Part shown: one piece after another, positions 12,847 through 23,174 of the stretch
Numbering within the stretch: position 1 is the stretch's first letter
Layout of the letters: every line of letters begins with the position of its first letter
DNA from: Trichuris trichiura
Lineage: Eukaryota > Nematoda > Enoplea > Trichinellida > Trichuridae
Direction of reading: 5' to 3'
NCBI GenBank assembly: GCA_037903355.1
Contig: JBAJFE010000060.1
Location: forward strand, 558,001 to 622,000
Length of the DNA stretch: 64,000 nucleotides
Made by a program: the position numbers and the translations under genes
The notes under the pieces: generated by a model
The model's database searches: none
What the model was told of the DNA's origin: nothing
The model's input: the letters and a program-made list of their open reading frames with translations, nothing else

Positions 12847-13732
12847 TTATTTGCGACAAAACTCTCACCGGCTTATAAGAAGACACAAATGAATTACAGT
12901 GCCTTCATTGAAACGTTCAGGTACAGCTTGCACTGTTGCTTACATTTCCAAGTTTATTTTTTCGCTCGGAATCAAAACTTTGGCTTTTTTAACATACAAT
13001 ATCATTAACGCTGCATTTTGAAGTTGGCTAGCTCATCTTGTTCCTGTGTACGCGTATTTCATGTAGTTTAATTACAGTTGTGCATATCGTTTTAGCTGCT
13101 GTTTTGCGACAGCATAGCGATTCGTTTGAAGCGACAGAGCGGATTGCTACCAAATATCCGCGTTAAAATAGAAGACACGTCGGCCAAGGTGACCTTTGGA
13201 CACGAATTCAGAGCAAACATGCTGCTAGTGGCGGCTCGACGATGCGATGTGTGTTCTTCCCTATCGCAGGCCGGTGAACGCTCCTCTTGCGAAATTTCCT
13301 TTGCCAGTGTACTTAGATAGTCTTTTCCATTCTATATTGTTTTGCGGTTTAAGTAATGTCGTTGTCCTTCAATTACTGCAGTGTTGTTTTAAAAGCGGAT
13401 GCTTCTAAAGCTGTTTCGTAATCATGTCATTGAAACAGGTTTTTGATACTACATTTTGGCTATATAGCGTATTGCAAGCTGTCGAAGAAAGGTTTTGCAC
13501 CTGTGTGCGTTACTAGCTACTTTCGTGAACGTTAATCTATCCACGTTCGATTGTTTAACCTTCGTTCTTGTTATTTCAGGTGCGTTTGTACAGATTGCTC
13601 TTTTCAGTGCCTATTCTCGAACTCTTCGAAGCTAAAGTTGTGCGGGAAACCGCATTAGAACGGCCAGGTATCCTTCTACGTGTTACTTATCCGTTCCCAG
13701 TTTCCACTTAAGTATTGGTTTTTTTCAGGCTG
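12847..13732. other. intergenic, divergent promoter region of evectin and ZIP11
   Basis: The leftward evectin gene and the rightward ZIP11 gene start on either side, so this 0.9 kb should hold both promoters. No TATA-like or other motif stands out. A 63-residue open frame at 13126-13320 has no recognisable domain. Confidence 0.5.
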
Positions 13733-15814
13733 ATGCTGAAGAGTTTCGATCCAATAACACAAGCTTTATTGGGCTCTCTGTTTACATGGGCTGTTACAGC
13801 GTTAGGATCGGCGTTTGTCTTTCTGCTAAAGCCGACAAGCCAGAGAATTTTGGGTATGCTAAAAAAAAGTTTGAACTTCCACTCAAGCTGACGTAGTTCG
13901 AATTGATATCAGCTATTGCAAATTATCTCGCTGGCATTTCAGTTCCATTAACTAGTGGCGTACGCTGTTTCGCCCTTAACGAGATTCTCTTCGCTCATGT
14001 TGTATTTATAATTCAACAGCTTCATTTAAATTTTCAATAGCTGCATAGCGTTTTCTTCTTTAAGCGCTGACGAAAGCTATTTTTTTGTTTTTTTAGAAAA
14101 GCAGCCGGTACAGTAAGCCATTAGTAGTTTTCAAGTTCAACTATGTTACCTTCGGATTGATCACTGGACTACTTTAATGGACTTTAAGTGTTAATTTCTG
14201 CTTTCCGTTTGAATTATAGCATATCTCTAGTTGACTAACTTGCCATGAAGAGCATGTGCGACGCATGCCTTAGTTTTAGAAAAGCAGAAAGGCTAACCAA
14301 GTTCTAGCGCAGAGATCTTCGTCAGATTAGTCTAAAAAATATTTATTTATTTATTCTTTGGCTTTTAAATTTTTAATATGCGACTAAAACCGCCTACTAC
14401 AGAGAGTTTTGCAGAAATGCCATCTTTTCTCATACTCGATCTTGCAGAACATGGAAGATTTAAATATTTCATGAGTTTATGCATAAAAACCCTGAGTTTT
14501 GAAAACGTGGTTTCTTGGTACGGGACAATATGTTTTCATGATGAAGAAATTTATTACGGATGTGTCCTGTTTGTATTCTATATATAGAATACAAACGGGA
14601 CACATCCGTAATAAATTTCTTCATCATGAAAAACCCAGAGTAGAGTAACTGCTGGAATTTTCCACTGCTGCTGATGATTTGACAGGATCGTATTGCTGTT
14701 TTCAGGCCCTGCGCCTGACAGCTTCACCTTTAGGTTTAGCTTTGGTATAAAGAAAAAAGATTGAAGTAGGCATCTTGTCTTGAAGAGGATAAAGAAAAAA
14801 AGTTTTTTGTCTCACCACTGTTAGTTTATAACGTCAAATGGCTTAGTGTAATTTTACCGAAAAAATGTGTTGCAGTTTTTTGCCGCTGTGGTTCTTTTTT
14901 AAATATTCGTAATATAAAGCGCAATAGCAGAAGTAGCAATTGATAAAATAAAGGCAGAAATTGCGGTACGATTAAGAAGTGTCCTATTGATAGACGCGAG
15001 CTTGGGCTTTTCGGCTGGCGTTATGACAGCTGCGTCGTTTTGGTCATTGTTGGATCCTGCCATCAGCATTGGTCATCACTTGTACGAAAAGTATGGATAC
15101 ATAATGGTTCTATCTGGTTTCTTGGCCGGTGCCGGTTTTCTACGTTTTTTCGATTCAATTTTTGGAACGGAAACCCCAGTGAGCGTATTGGCGTCCACTA
15201 ATTCGAGAGGCACAATTCCCAAGGAGTTGAGCACTTCCAAATACCATACGACCTCCGGAGCGGAAGGAGAATTGAGAAAAAGAACGCAGACTGTCTTCTG
15301 CTCAGATGATAACCAAATCGACAGTGTTCTATGCCTTAGAATGGTCACTGCGACAAGTTGGCGTAGAATATTCCTATTGGTCGTCGCCATAACGGTCCAT
15401 AATATTCCCGAAGGGTTAGCAGTGGGCGTCGGTTTTGGCGCCGTTGGTACATCGACGGGATATACGTTTGAAAAAGCCCGTAACTTGGCCATTGGCATCG
15501 GTTTGCAAAATTTCCCCGAAGGTTTGGCAGTAAGTCTTCCATTGGCTGCCTTTGGCTACTCCAAATGGTCAAGCTTTATGTACGGTCAGCTTAGCGGTAT
15601 GGTGGAACCATTGGCCGCTTTGGCCGGAGCCGTAGGCGTAACCGCCATGCACGCGCTACTTCCATTCTCTCTAAGTTTCGCAGCCGGTGCGATGATTTAT
15701 GTCGTCTTTGATGACGTCGTTCCCGAGGCGCAAAGCCGAGGAAATAATCAAATCGCGATTTGGTGTTTGATTGCGGGTTTTTCCATTATGATGTCTATGG
15801 ATGTTCTACTTTAG
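13733..15814 (+). CDS. SLC39A11: zinc transporter ZIP11 (SLC39A11)
   Basis: Two exons, 13733-13853 and 14994-15814, joined in frame, encode 313 residues, slightly shorter than vertebrate ZIP11. The first exon gives an N-terminal membrane helix (QALLGSLFTWAVTALGSAFV). The second starts LDASLGFSAGVM across the junction. The two metal-site helices are clear: HNIPEGLAVGVGFGA (about residue 176) and NFPEGLAVSLPLAAFGYS (about residue 212). The last helices (YGQLSGMVEPLA, FAAGAMIYVVFDDVVPEAQ) are also well conserved. The family moves zinc and possibly copper, with Golgi and nuclear locations reported in mammals. The 1.14 kb intron contains a 100-bp palindrome. A TTTTTTTCAG acceptor lies four bases before the ATG. 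A likely AATAAA polyadenylation signal is at 15953. Confidence 0.95.
14533..14632. repeat. 100-bp near-perfect palindrome
   Basis: Two 50-nt arms meet at TATATA (14580-14585). Every position pairs except one G-T type mismatch (14568 against 14597). It lies in the ZIP11 intron. The right arm reads AACGGGACACATCCGTA, like the 3' end of the Penelope-like element at 21533-21553. Just outside the left arm, GGTACGGGAC (14518-14527) resembles that element's 5' hairpin. Confidence 0.95.
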
Positions 15815-15908
15815 TAATTGTTTTAATACTTTCTATCTGGGTTGGCTCCATTTGCTTTGTCCAATCTTTCTCTTCGAAAACCACCTTAGCTCGGCCATGG
15901 TTGACTCT

Positions 15909-15951
15909 TGTTGTTGTTGTTATTATTACTATTACTGTTGCTGTTGTTATT
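15909..15951 (+). repeat. TTG/TTA-rich triplet repeat
   Basis: An imperfect TTG, TTA and CTG triplet run directly before the AATAAA of ZIP11, probably in its 3' untranslated region. Confidence 0.8.
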
Positions 15952-16069
15952 GAATAAAATTTTCCATTTTTTCACTTTCTTATTCACTCGCCGATACGTT
16001 GCGGCCCCAGTGGGCTTTCCATCCGCTCTTCAGTGTATTAGAATAATGTTACAATTTTCGCCTTTCAGC

Positions 16070-17585
16070 ATGCCGCAGCTGTCCTGTCGACTAGCTTGTA
16101 CTTTTTACAAAAATTTTCCCAAATCGTACATTGAAAGAACGAAGAAGACAATTCCAAAAAAGGTGTTCGGAAATCGCTTTGGAGCGCCAAATATTGTTGA
16201 ATACGAGTAGTTGCCGTCCCAATGCTTTTGTTACGCCACTGGCTGATCTTTCCTTTACTTTAGACGAAAGCCGGAGGATTATGTGTACGATGAACTGCGT
16301 CCTTGGCAGCACGAAGCCCAAATGAGGCAAGATGAGTACGACAATTTTCGAAAGTTGAAACAGTTTTGGAAAATTCCCAAAGTGAACGTGGAACCAATAC
16401 CGGATGATCAATGGTGGATCTTCAGAGGAGATCGAGTTGGTTAAATGTCTCTCACTGACAATTTTTTATTTGTTATTCTATTCGAGCGTAGGTTGAAGTT
16501 CTAGTCGGAAAGGACAAAGGCAAGCAAGGCATTGTCAATTACATAGTACGAGAACGTAACTGGTGCTTCGTTGAAGGTTTAAATGCTGTAAGACTTTTCT
16601 TCTTCCTTGAAAATATGCCACGCATTATTGGTCAAAACAGCTTTCAACACACGTCTCACCTCGTCCATACGTTCTAGACTCTAATCTATCACAAAACTAT
16701 AAGATAAGCGCAATACATTAAACGGTTGCACAAAAAAATTGTTAACAAGTCAGTGTATGATAAAATGTTTCTGATAAGTTGAGTAGTTTAGTAAGAAAAT
16801 GCAAAGCTGACGTTCGCGCTCTTATCTTCATGACTATGTGAGTCGCAATAATTTTATATGGCAACGTTTCACGGCAGTCGTTTTCTTGGAACTGTCAGAA
16901 CTACAACTGCACCCTTGATGCAATCCGCACGGATATAATAATAATAATAAAGTTCCTTAGAAATAGTTTATCTTCAAACTGAGTAAGGGTATTAATTGTT
17001 GAAATGGGAAAAAGTTTTTAAATAAAATTAAATGCTTTTATAGACGACGGCAAAGTAATGTTTTGTGAAGTTGTGTTGCTTCAGGTTTTCGAAACCGTAG
17101 GCGCCATTAAACGTCGAGGCTTTAAAGGGACAATGATAAAGCGTGAAAGACCGTTGAGCGTCATTGGCGAAGTTGCTTTGGTGGATCCGATCGACTTGTC
17201 AGTTTTCTCCATGATGTTTTTACTTGCTATGATGAGAGACAGTCAATTGTTTTAGCAGACCAACAAAGATCGAGTGGCGGTGGAACGAAAAAGGCGAAAG
17301 GGTAAGACAAGGAGTTCGTACAGGCTCTCTAATTCCAATACCTACGAGATCACTGGAAACATTTGAATATGTCACCCCGGAGACGTACCAAGGTACGTTG
17401 CTACTCATATTATACCTTAGCTTCTAGCAGCTTTTTTTTATTTTATAGAATGCGAAAAAGATACGCCTGCTGCCGATGTGAAAGATCATACTTTTGTTCC
17501 CGTTATGAAAACGTTTGAACAAGACATCATGGAACAAGAAAATATCAAAGGCGATCTCGAATCGCCCAACACGTACTGGTATTAG
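16070..17585 (+). CDS. MRPL24: mitochondrial ribosomal protein L24
   Basis: Six exons, 16070-16206, 16264-16435, 16492-16587, 17085-17197, 17256-17392 and 17449-17585, encode 263 residues with all phases closing. It belongs to the uL24 family of the large mitoribosomal subunit. A positively charged N-terminus ([18 protein letters not shown]) fits mitochondrial import. The KOW motif is clear: [20 protein letters not shown], then [13 protein letters not shown]. Further matches to animal L24 are [32 protein letters not shown] and [17 protein letters not shown], and the end NTYWY. The ATG follows TTTCAG by one base, and ZIP11 stops 255 bp upstream on the same strand, so trans-splicing or an operon is possible. 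It has no unusual residues for the family. Confidence 0.95.
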
Positions 17586-17868
17586 CGATGCTTTGTGAGC
17601 ATTTCAACCTCTGTGCACGCTGTAGCCGCTTAGCAAACTTTGCTCCTAAGTCATACAACGTTTCGATCTGTTTTTGCTTAAGTGAAGCCGCGTGAGTTTT
17701 GCGTACCAGTTTTTGCATTTTTTTCTCGGCATATTTTCAACGGCTCAATGCGAACTAGTCGGATGCAATGTTTATTCAGATTCAAAGTTCTTTAACCGTA
17801 CAAAATTAGAAGATTATAGCGTGACGCCTCTTTAACGGATGTATTGTTGGACAAGTGTAGAATATTAT

Positions 17869-18123
17869 TTATTTCATTGCTTCCAGCACTCCGGGTGGCC
17901 ACTTGATTGGTTTGTTAGCGTAAATTGTTTGAACTTGTTGACCAACTTTTGCTTTTGGACGTTTTGGTGGCGGCTTCACAATGGCAATGTCAAGACATTG
18001 CAAGCAGATCTTCAGGCCGAGAACAAATAGCAATACTATTAGCAGCATTCCCAACACCGCGTATGCAGCCGATTCTCTATCCAAATCATTGTCAGTACCA
18101 AAGGCGAAACCAAGAGGCGCCAT
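17869..18123 (-). CDS. small single-pass membrane protein
   Basis: A single open frame of 84 residues. It has a short acidic N-terminus (FGTDNDLDRES), one strong hydrophobic segment at about residues 21-49 (AVLGMLLIVLLFVLGLKICL) and a basic Pro-rich tail (VKPPPKRPKAK). The tail suggests N-outside, C-cytoplasmic topology. I do not recognise the family. The architecture and consistent composition make a real gene likely, but a longer spliced form cannot be excluded. It is tail-to-tail with MRPL24. Confidence 0.55.
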   Translation of the reverse strand: MAPLGFAFGTDNDLDRESAAYAVLGMLLIVLLFVLGLKICLQCLDIAIVKPPPKRPKAKVGQQVQTIYANKPIKWPPGVLEAMK

Positions 18124-18751
18124 TGTCCTTCTCGTCGCACAAGTCGACTAACGCAACCAGTCAGTACAGCTGTCAAAGCAGCAATAACTAAGTGGTAAAG
18201 TGCAAGAGTGATTTGTTACTTTTCGTAAAACTCGGTAATCTTAAAGTTTTCATTTTGACACCTGAGCATCAATTATGCAGAATACAATCGTATTAGCGTA
18301 CTGCAGTTGCGAATGCAATACAGTACGACAGTTGCACTTGATTTTCAAATTGGTACGGTAGCTAATTCGCTGTCCTTTTTATCAGCGCTCCCGAGCATTC
18401 CGGACAACGGATTGGCTACTGTATTTTTTTTTATTTCGCTTTCTGCGTCAGCGAAAATAAGTCCTAAAAGCCTGATCAACCTGGTGGGGTATCGTAGTCA
18501 TGAAAAGGATTTTCAGGTAGATTACTTTTGACAAAATAAGTCATTCCGCGTGATCAAGCGACGATCGCGACCTTGAAAATCATATAACTTTAAGCCATTA
18601 CCTGAAGGCGTAAGAATTTTATATTTTACGGAAATAACTCAAATGAATTTGTTTTGCGTCAAAACGTTTTGTGACAAAACGTTGTATTTTCGGTTGCCTA
18701 ATATAGACGGGTAAATCTATTCTGGAGATCGAAACGCGATCCTTATTTTAT
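18124..18751. other. intergenic, no feature seen
   Basis: Short open frames only, none recognisable. It should hold the promoter of the leftward small membrane-protein gene; no motif stands out. Confidence 0.4.
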
Positions 18752-18764
18752 TTCAATTAATCTT
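18752..18764 (+). repeat. left target-site duplication of Penelope-like element 1
   Basis: TTCAATTAATCTT, identical to 21577-21589 on the other side of the element. Confidence 0.85.
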
Positions 18765-18860
18765 GAAGATATGGTGTCTTCGTACGGGACCAAATAATTT
18801 CATTTTTTGGCTTCTTTTTGTACGGATTTTTAACGTCCCGTACGAAGACACTATATCTTC
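18765..18860 (+). repeat. terminal hairpin at 5' end of element 1
   Basis: Arms 18765-18790 and 18835-18860 are complementary at 25 of 26 positions around a 44-nt loop. The left arm starts at the first base after the target-site duplication. Confidence 0.9.
18796..18830 (+). repeat. left terminal inverted repeat of element 1
   Basis: 35 nt, perfectly complementary to 21544-21578. With flanking GTCCCG against CGGGAC the similarity extends to about 45 nt with gaps. Confidence 0.9.
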
Positions 18861-18875
18861 AAAACGATACAGGGT

Positions 18876-21320
18876 GTGTACGAAACACCCCTTCTGTCAG
18901 CAGCAAGACATCTAGAACAACTACATATAAAAGCGGGTCTTATACAAGGAAAACTAACTTTCCTGCTGAAATTTAGAAATCATGGAACTCTACCCAAGTG
19001 CTTTCGACTAAAATGGGGTCAGAACCTGGACGAGTACTCCAAAAGAATCTTGTTTTCAAGTGGAATGTCACTATTAAGAAATGTCATAAGAAAACACAGA
19101 TACACATTAGCGAATCTCCGAGCAGACTATAATAGCAAGTTGGATTTCCTCAGAAGCCGGCTACATTATACAATTTACGAAGCCTTAATCAGGCATGTGG
19201 ACTTCGCCAAAAAACAGTTTGCATATCGCAGAAACAAGTGCTAAAAAGAAAATTTGAAAGCCTTCAGGTCAGATTCTCGACGACTACTCGAAACTCCTAC
19301 AGAAATCCTCCGCAAAGAACCAGTGGTTCAGACCTAAACACAAAGGTAATAAATCTCAGCTCCTTACCTCTAAACGAAAGTGAAAAAACTATCCTGAGAA
19401 AAGGACTGAACTTTGTACCAACTCCTAAACAGCCACCCTTTCTTGACATCATTGCCTCAGTTGAAGATAGCCTATCTTCAGTTGATCCACAGAAAGCCAC
19501 GCAGATCAAGCGGGATTTATCTACGTTAATCCTAGATCACCGCTTCAACACCACCCCAAACTTAAGCCGATATGAGGTCAACTGCTTAAATCGACTTAAA
19601 AGGCAGCCTGATAGAATTATAACTAAAGCAGATAAAGGCAATAGAATTGTCCTACTCGACAGAACCACCTACAACGAAAAAATGATAACTATCTTGAACA
19701 CCGACAGTTATACACCTTTGCCCAATGACCCTACAGAATTGTCACGGAAGAATCTTCGTTCCCTTCTCATCACATACGGCACAGAAACCAAGGAACCAGA
19801 AATCATCAAGATAGCGAAGCATCTTAGGTTCACATCAAATTACAGACCCCCTCAGCTCTACGGCCTGCCTAAAGTGCACAAACCGGAGGTCCCACTAAGA
19901 CCAATAGTTTCCACAATTAACAGCACCACAAGTGAGCTCAGCCGATATTTGAAAAAGGTGATCAAACCACTAACTGGCAAAGAACCGTCCTTCGTCAAAA
20001 ATAGTAACACCTTCGTCAACGAAATACGAGAATACCATCTAGAACCGGACGAAATCTTAGTTAGCTACGATGTAAAAGATTTATTCCCTAGCATTCCGAT
20101 TTCGAAAACTCTCGATACACTATACAATCTCCTCAATACAGACACAAATTTGTTCACCAGAACCAAGTTAAATCCTTTCCACATTGTCAAGTTGGTATCA
20201 TTCTGTATGCAAGAAAGCAATTACTTCATGTTTGATAATAAGTTCTACAAACAATCTAACGGTGTCCCTATGGGCAACCCACTATCTCCTATCCTGGCCG
20301 AAATATTCATGGAGAGTTTTGAAAGGCAAATGTTGAAAACGGTAGATAGGCAAATAGCCCCACGACTATTCAAAAGATACGTAGATGACATCTTCGTAAT
20401 TATCAAAGATGGAAAGGAAGAACAGTTTCTAGAATTTCTTAACAGCGTATGCCCCAATCAAATCGTTTTTACAATGGAGAAAGAATCAAACCGAACCCTC
20501 CCCTTCCTTGACACACTGATTATTCGCACTAATCAAGGACTAAAAACCAGAGTTTACAGAAAACCAACACACACTGACCAATATCTTAATTTCTCATCGC
20601 ACCATCCACGCTCAGTAATGCGCGGAATCCTCTCGGGAATGATTAACAGAGCAATCAATTTATGTGATCCAGAATTTCTCCAATCGGAATTCAACTACAT
20701 TAGAAAAACATTCTACAAAAATGACTACCCGAAATCTTTTATTGACCAAGTATTCAAGCAAAAGCTGCGCAACCAGGAATCACGGCAACTAAGTAATTTG
20801 CCTGATATACGCTTAGTTATCCCCTATGTGGCAGGACTAGGAGAAAAGATTGTCCAGTTAGGAAAACGGTTAGGGTTCCGAGTCATTTTCAAAGACTTCT
20901 TCAACCTCAGGACAATTCTCCGGAAGGGACAAAACGAAAATCCCAGAAAACAAAAGGACAGGATTAGTCTACGCAATCGAATGTCCCTGCTCAGGAGCGT
21001 ACATTGGGGAAACGGGCAACACCCTCGAACACAGATTCAATGAACACATAAAGGGGTTAACCACTTATAACAACGCTAAAAACATTCTCAGCAACGGCAA
21101 CAACCACACAAGACAACGTGGAAGACCAATATCAGACCCAAGGATCACCATGGAGAAGGCAATACTAGCCTCGGCTGTTGTGGAACACGCATCACATTGC
21201 AATCTAAGCCTTGGCGCAAAAGTTTTATGTTATGAAAAGAATGCACGCTTACGAAAAATTAAGGAAGCTCTGTATATTAGAAACAACACAACCTACAACC
21301 GAGATAAAGGAAATAAATGA
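18876..21320 (+). pseudogene. reverse transcriptase/GIY-YIG polyprotein of element 1, frame-disrupted
   Basis: Three successive frames together give about 840 residues. Part 1 (18876-19235) is an N-terminal helical region without an ATG. A frame change near 19235-19240 leads into part 2 (to about 20926), the reverse transcriptase: TKADKGNRIVLLD (the Penelope DKG motif), YGLPKVHKPEVPLRPIVS, SYDVKDLFPSIP, NGVPMGNPLSPILAEIFME, the catalytic FKRYVDDIF, and LPFLDTLIIR. A G run at 20926-20928 appears to have gained one base, which moves the rest out of frame. Part 3 (about 20929-21320) is the GIY-YIG endonuclease: GLVYAIECPCSGAYIGETGN, then RGRPISDPR and KIKEALYIR. The family copies RNA into DNA at a nicked target. 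This copy cannot make the whole protein unless both shifts are sequencing errors. Confidence 0.93.
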
Positions 21321-21462
21321 AATATGGAAAATATTGTAACCCGCTCGAACTGCTGACAGACAAAGAGAAAAGAACTACAAGGCCCACTTTAAAACACTGG
21401 CCTTTAAACAACAGCTATACACCTTGCACGTTACTAGTGCACTTTATTCATACGTCAATCCT

Positions 21463-21512
21463 TAGACCGCTGATGACGGGTCAAGTTCGGACCCGAAAGC
21501 TACGGACAGTTT
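21463..21512 (+). ncRNA. hammerhead-ribozyme-like motif of element 1
   Basis: The core CTGATGA (21470-21476) is followed by stem II GGGTC/GACCC (21478-21482 with 21490-21494), then GAAA (21495-21498) and GCTA. Stem I can form between ACCG before the core and CGG after the predicted cleavage point at A21502. Stem III would be only the self-complementary AGCT, suggesting a paired (dimeric) form. Penelope-like elements are known to carry type I hammerheads with very short stem III near their ends. Activity is inferred. Confidence 0.75.
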
Positions 21513-21543
21513 ATTAATAAAAGTTTTTTTCAACGGGACATAG

Positions 21544-21578
21544 AAAATCCGTACAAAAAGAAGCCAAAAAATGAAATT
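21544..21578 (-). repeat. right terminal inverted repeat of element 1
   Basis: Perfect inverted copy of 18796-18830. Its last two bases overlap the target-site duplication. Confidence 0.9.
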
Positions 21579-21589
21579 CAATTAATCTT
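21577..21589 (+). repeat. right target-site duplication of element 1
   Basis: TTCAATTAATCTT, identical to 18752-18764. Confidence 0.85.
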
Positions 21590-22014
21590 CTTTTATTTGA
21601 CCTCATTTAAAGCACTTGCTATTTAGGTTTTAATCTTTTGTGGACATCACGGAATCGCGGTGGTTTGTTTCAATGAGTTTTTCGAAGACTACCGTAATTT
21701 AAATTTGAATCGCTTTGATTTGAGCGATTTTAAGACGCCCATTTTGCCAACCCCGTGAATGAAACCGCTGACGACATTTACGTTGGGAGGCAATTAGAGA
21801 CTTTTTTCTGCAATGAGATTTTATCAGAATCACTGCTCCATTTGGACAAAGTCAAAATTACAGCTCAGCTAATTAGTTCATTTTCAAAATGTAAATGACA
21901 ATTACAGTACCCATAATATAGGCCAATGAACTAAACGAAGGTAAAAAGCAGGGAAACGAAGGGTCAATCAAACGGACAAGCCGTTGACCATTTCGGAAGA
22001 GACGAAGAAGTAAT
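21590..22014. other. intergenic, no feature seen
   Basis: Between element 1 and the 3' end of CHMP4. It probably includes the CHMP4 3' untranslated region; nothing else was recognised. Confidence 0.5.
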
Positions 22015-23174
22015 TTACAAAGGGCTTAATGCCCATGCCTTCAATTCTTGCATGGCCTTGTCATCTTCTTCCTGCTTTGCCGCTGCAACGAAAACAAACG
22101 ATTACAATAATGAATTAACAAAGATAGTCCTTATGGGACCACCTTCGGCCGTTCTAGCTGTTGTAGGAACCTCGGGAAGCTTAGTTGCCGGCGTTGGCGT
22201 GACGTTAAGCAGCTGTTTGTCAAGCTCCTCCTGTTCCAATTCTTCAAGTTCAGCCATTAGTTCTTCCTTAAAGTTAAAGCAACATCAACTATCTCTTTTT
22301 TGAAAACGCATGCAATTTTACCTCATCCACGTCCTGACCGAAACCAATAGGATTTGAAATGGCGTCCGATATTTCATTGGCTACGTCTTGTTGTTCGGCA
22401 ATGTCATCCATAAGGTCGTGAACCTTGTCGACATCCCTAAAACTTAATAATTTTAACTCTGCCAAAATAAAATATAAATAAAAGCGTTTGTACATATTGT
22501 TATGGGCAGCCTTGAGAGCGCGGGCCGCCTGACCCATTACATTCAACACTTCCGTATTGGTGCTTGCATTTTCAAGCGCTTCCCGTTGGAATTCGATGGT
22601 CGAGAGAGTACCGTCAATTTGCTGCAACTGCTTTTCATATTGCTTCTTACGTTTCAGCGCGTGCAGCGCTACTGAAACAAATTCGGAAATTGCCTCTTCG
22701 GCGATTTAACCTTGATAAGACGAACACATCAACGCAGCTCACAGTGCGCTCCGCAATCAATAAGCTATTACTAACAGGCAAAAAATGCATTGCTGCAATG
22801 GAAGTGTTATGCCTTGGTCGTGCAATCCGCAACATTAAGCCGTATCTTAATCGCTACACTGCGTATATAGCATTTTGCCAATCGAGGCAACGATCAACGC
22901 GTCCAACAGAACTCACTGTACCGAGCTCAACAAGCGGGTAACAAGAACGCGCTTAAAACAGCTAAAAAAGATTTAAACCAAAGGCATTACGTCTTTTGTT
23001 TTTCGTTCCGTGCCGCTTGGCTGTGGCGATCTCTTGTTCAATCTTCTTTTCCAAGAATTCCTGCTTTTTCACCAACATTTCCTCCGTTTCGCGCAGACGC
23101 TGAATCGCCATTTGGGGAGTTGGCACTGGATCGCCTTTTTTCCCGCCCCCAAAAATCCTCGACAGCCACGCCAT
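22015..23174 (-). CDS. CHMP4: ESCRT-III subunit CHMP4/Snf7
   Basis: Five exons, 23174-22991, 22671-22494, 22436-22322, 22266-22140 and 22082-22015, encode 223 residues, the normal family length. CHMP4 is the main filament-forming subunit of ESCRT-III, acting in multivesicular body sorting, cytokinesis and membrane repair. Hallmarks: a short N-terminal amphipathic stretch (MAWLSRIFGGGKK), helix 1 (AIQRLRETEEMLVKKQEFLE, AKRHGTKNKR), IDGTLSTIEFQREALENA, DDIAEQQDVANEISDAIS, an acidic LMAELEELEQEELD, and a C-terminal KAMQELKAWA helix that matches the Alix-binding tail. The start ATG is the one giving the family-like N-terminus; in-frame GTG and TTG codons upstream were ignored. No anomaly seen. 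Confidence 0.96.

Larger units (their letters stand above)
18765..21576 (+). mobile_element. Penelope-like retroelement 1, nearly full length, inactivated
   Basis: A 2.8-kb retroelement bounded by an identical 13-bp direct repeat. The left end is a 26-nt inverted repeat (18765-18790 with 18835-18860, one mismatch) that folds into a hairpin. Its loop contains a 35-nt sequence (18796-18830) repeated in inverted orientation at the right end (21544-21578). The interior encodes reverse transcriptase followed by a GIY-YIG endonuclease, the diagnostic Penelope-like layout. A hammerhead-like motif lies between the coding region and the right end. Two frame disruptions and the lack of an ATG indicate a dead copy, although the full length and intact duplication suggest fairly recent insertion. 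Confidence 0.92.

Noticed and set aside
15076..15572. Minus-strand open frames of 75 and 140 residues
   Set aside because: Antisense shadows of the ZIP11 coding exon.
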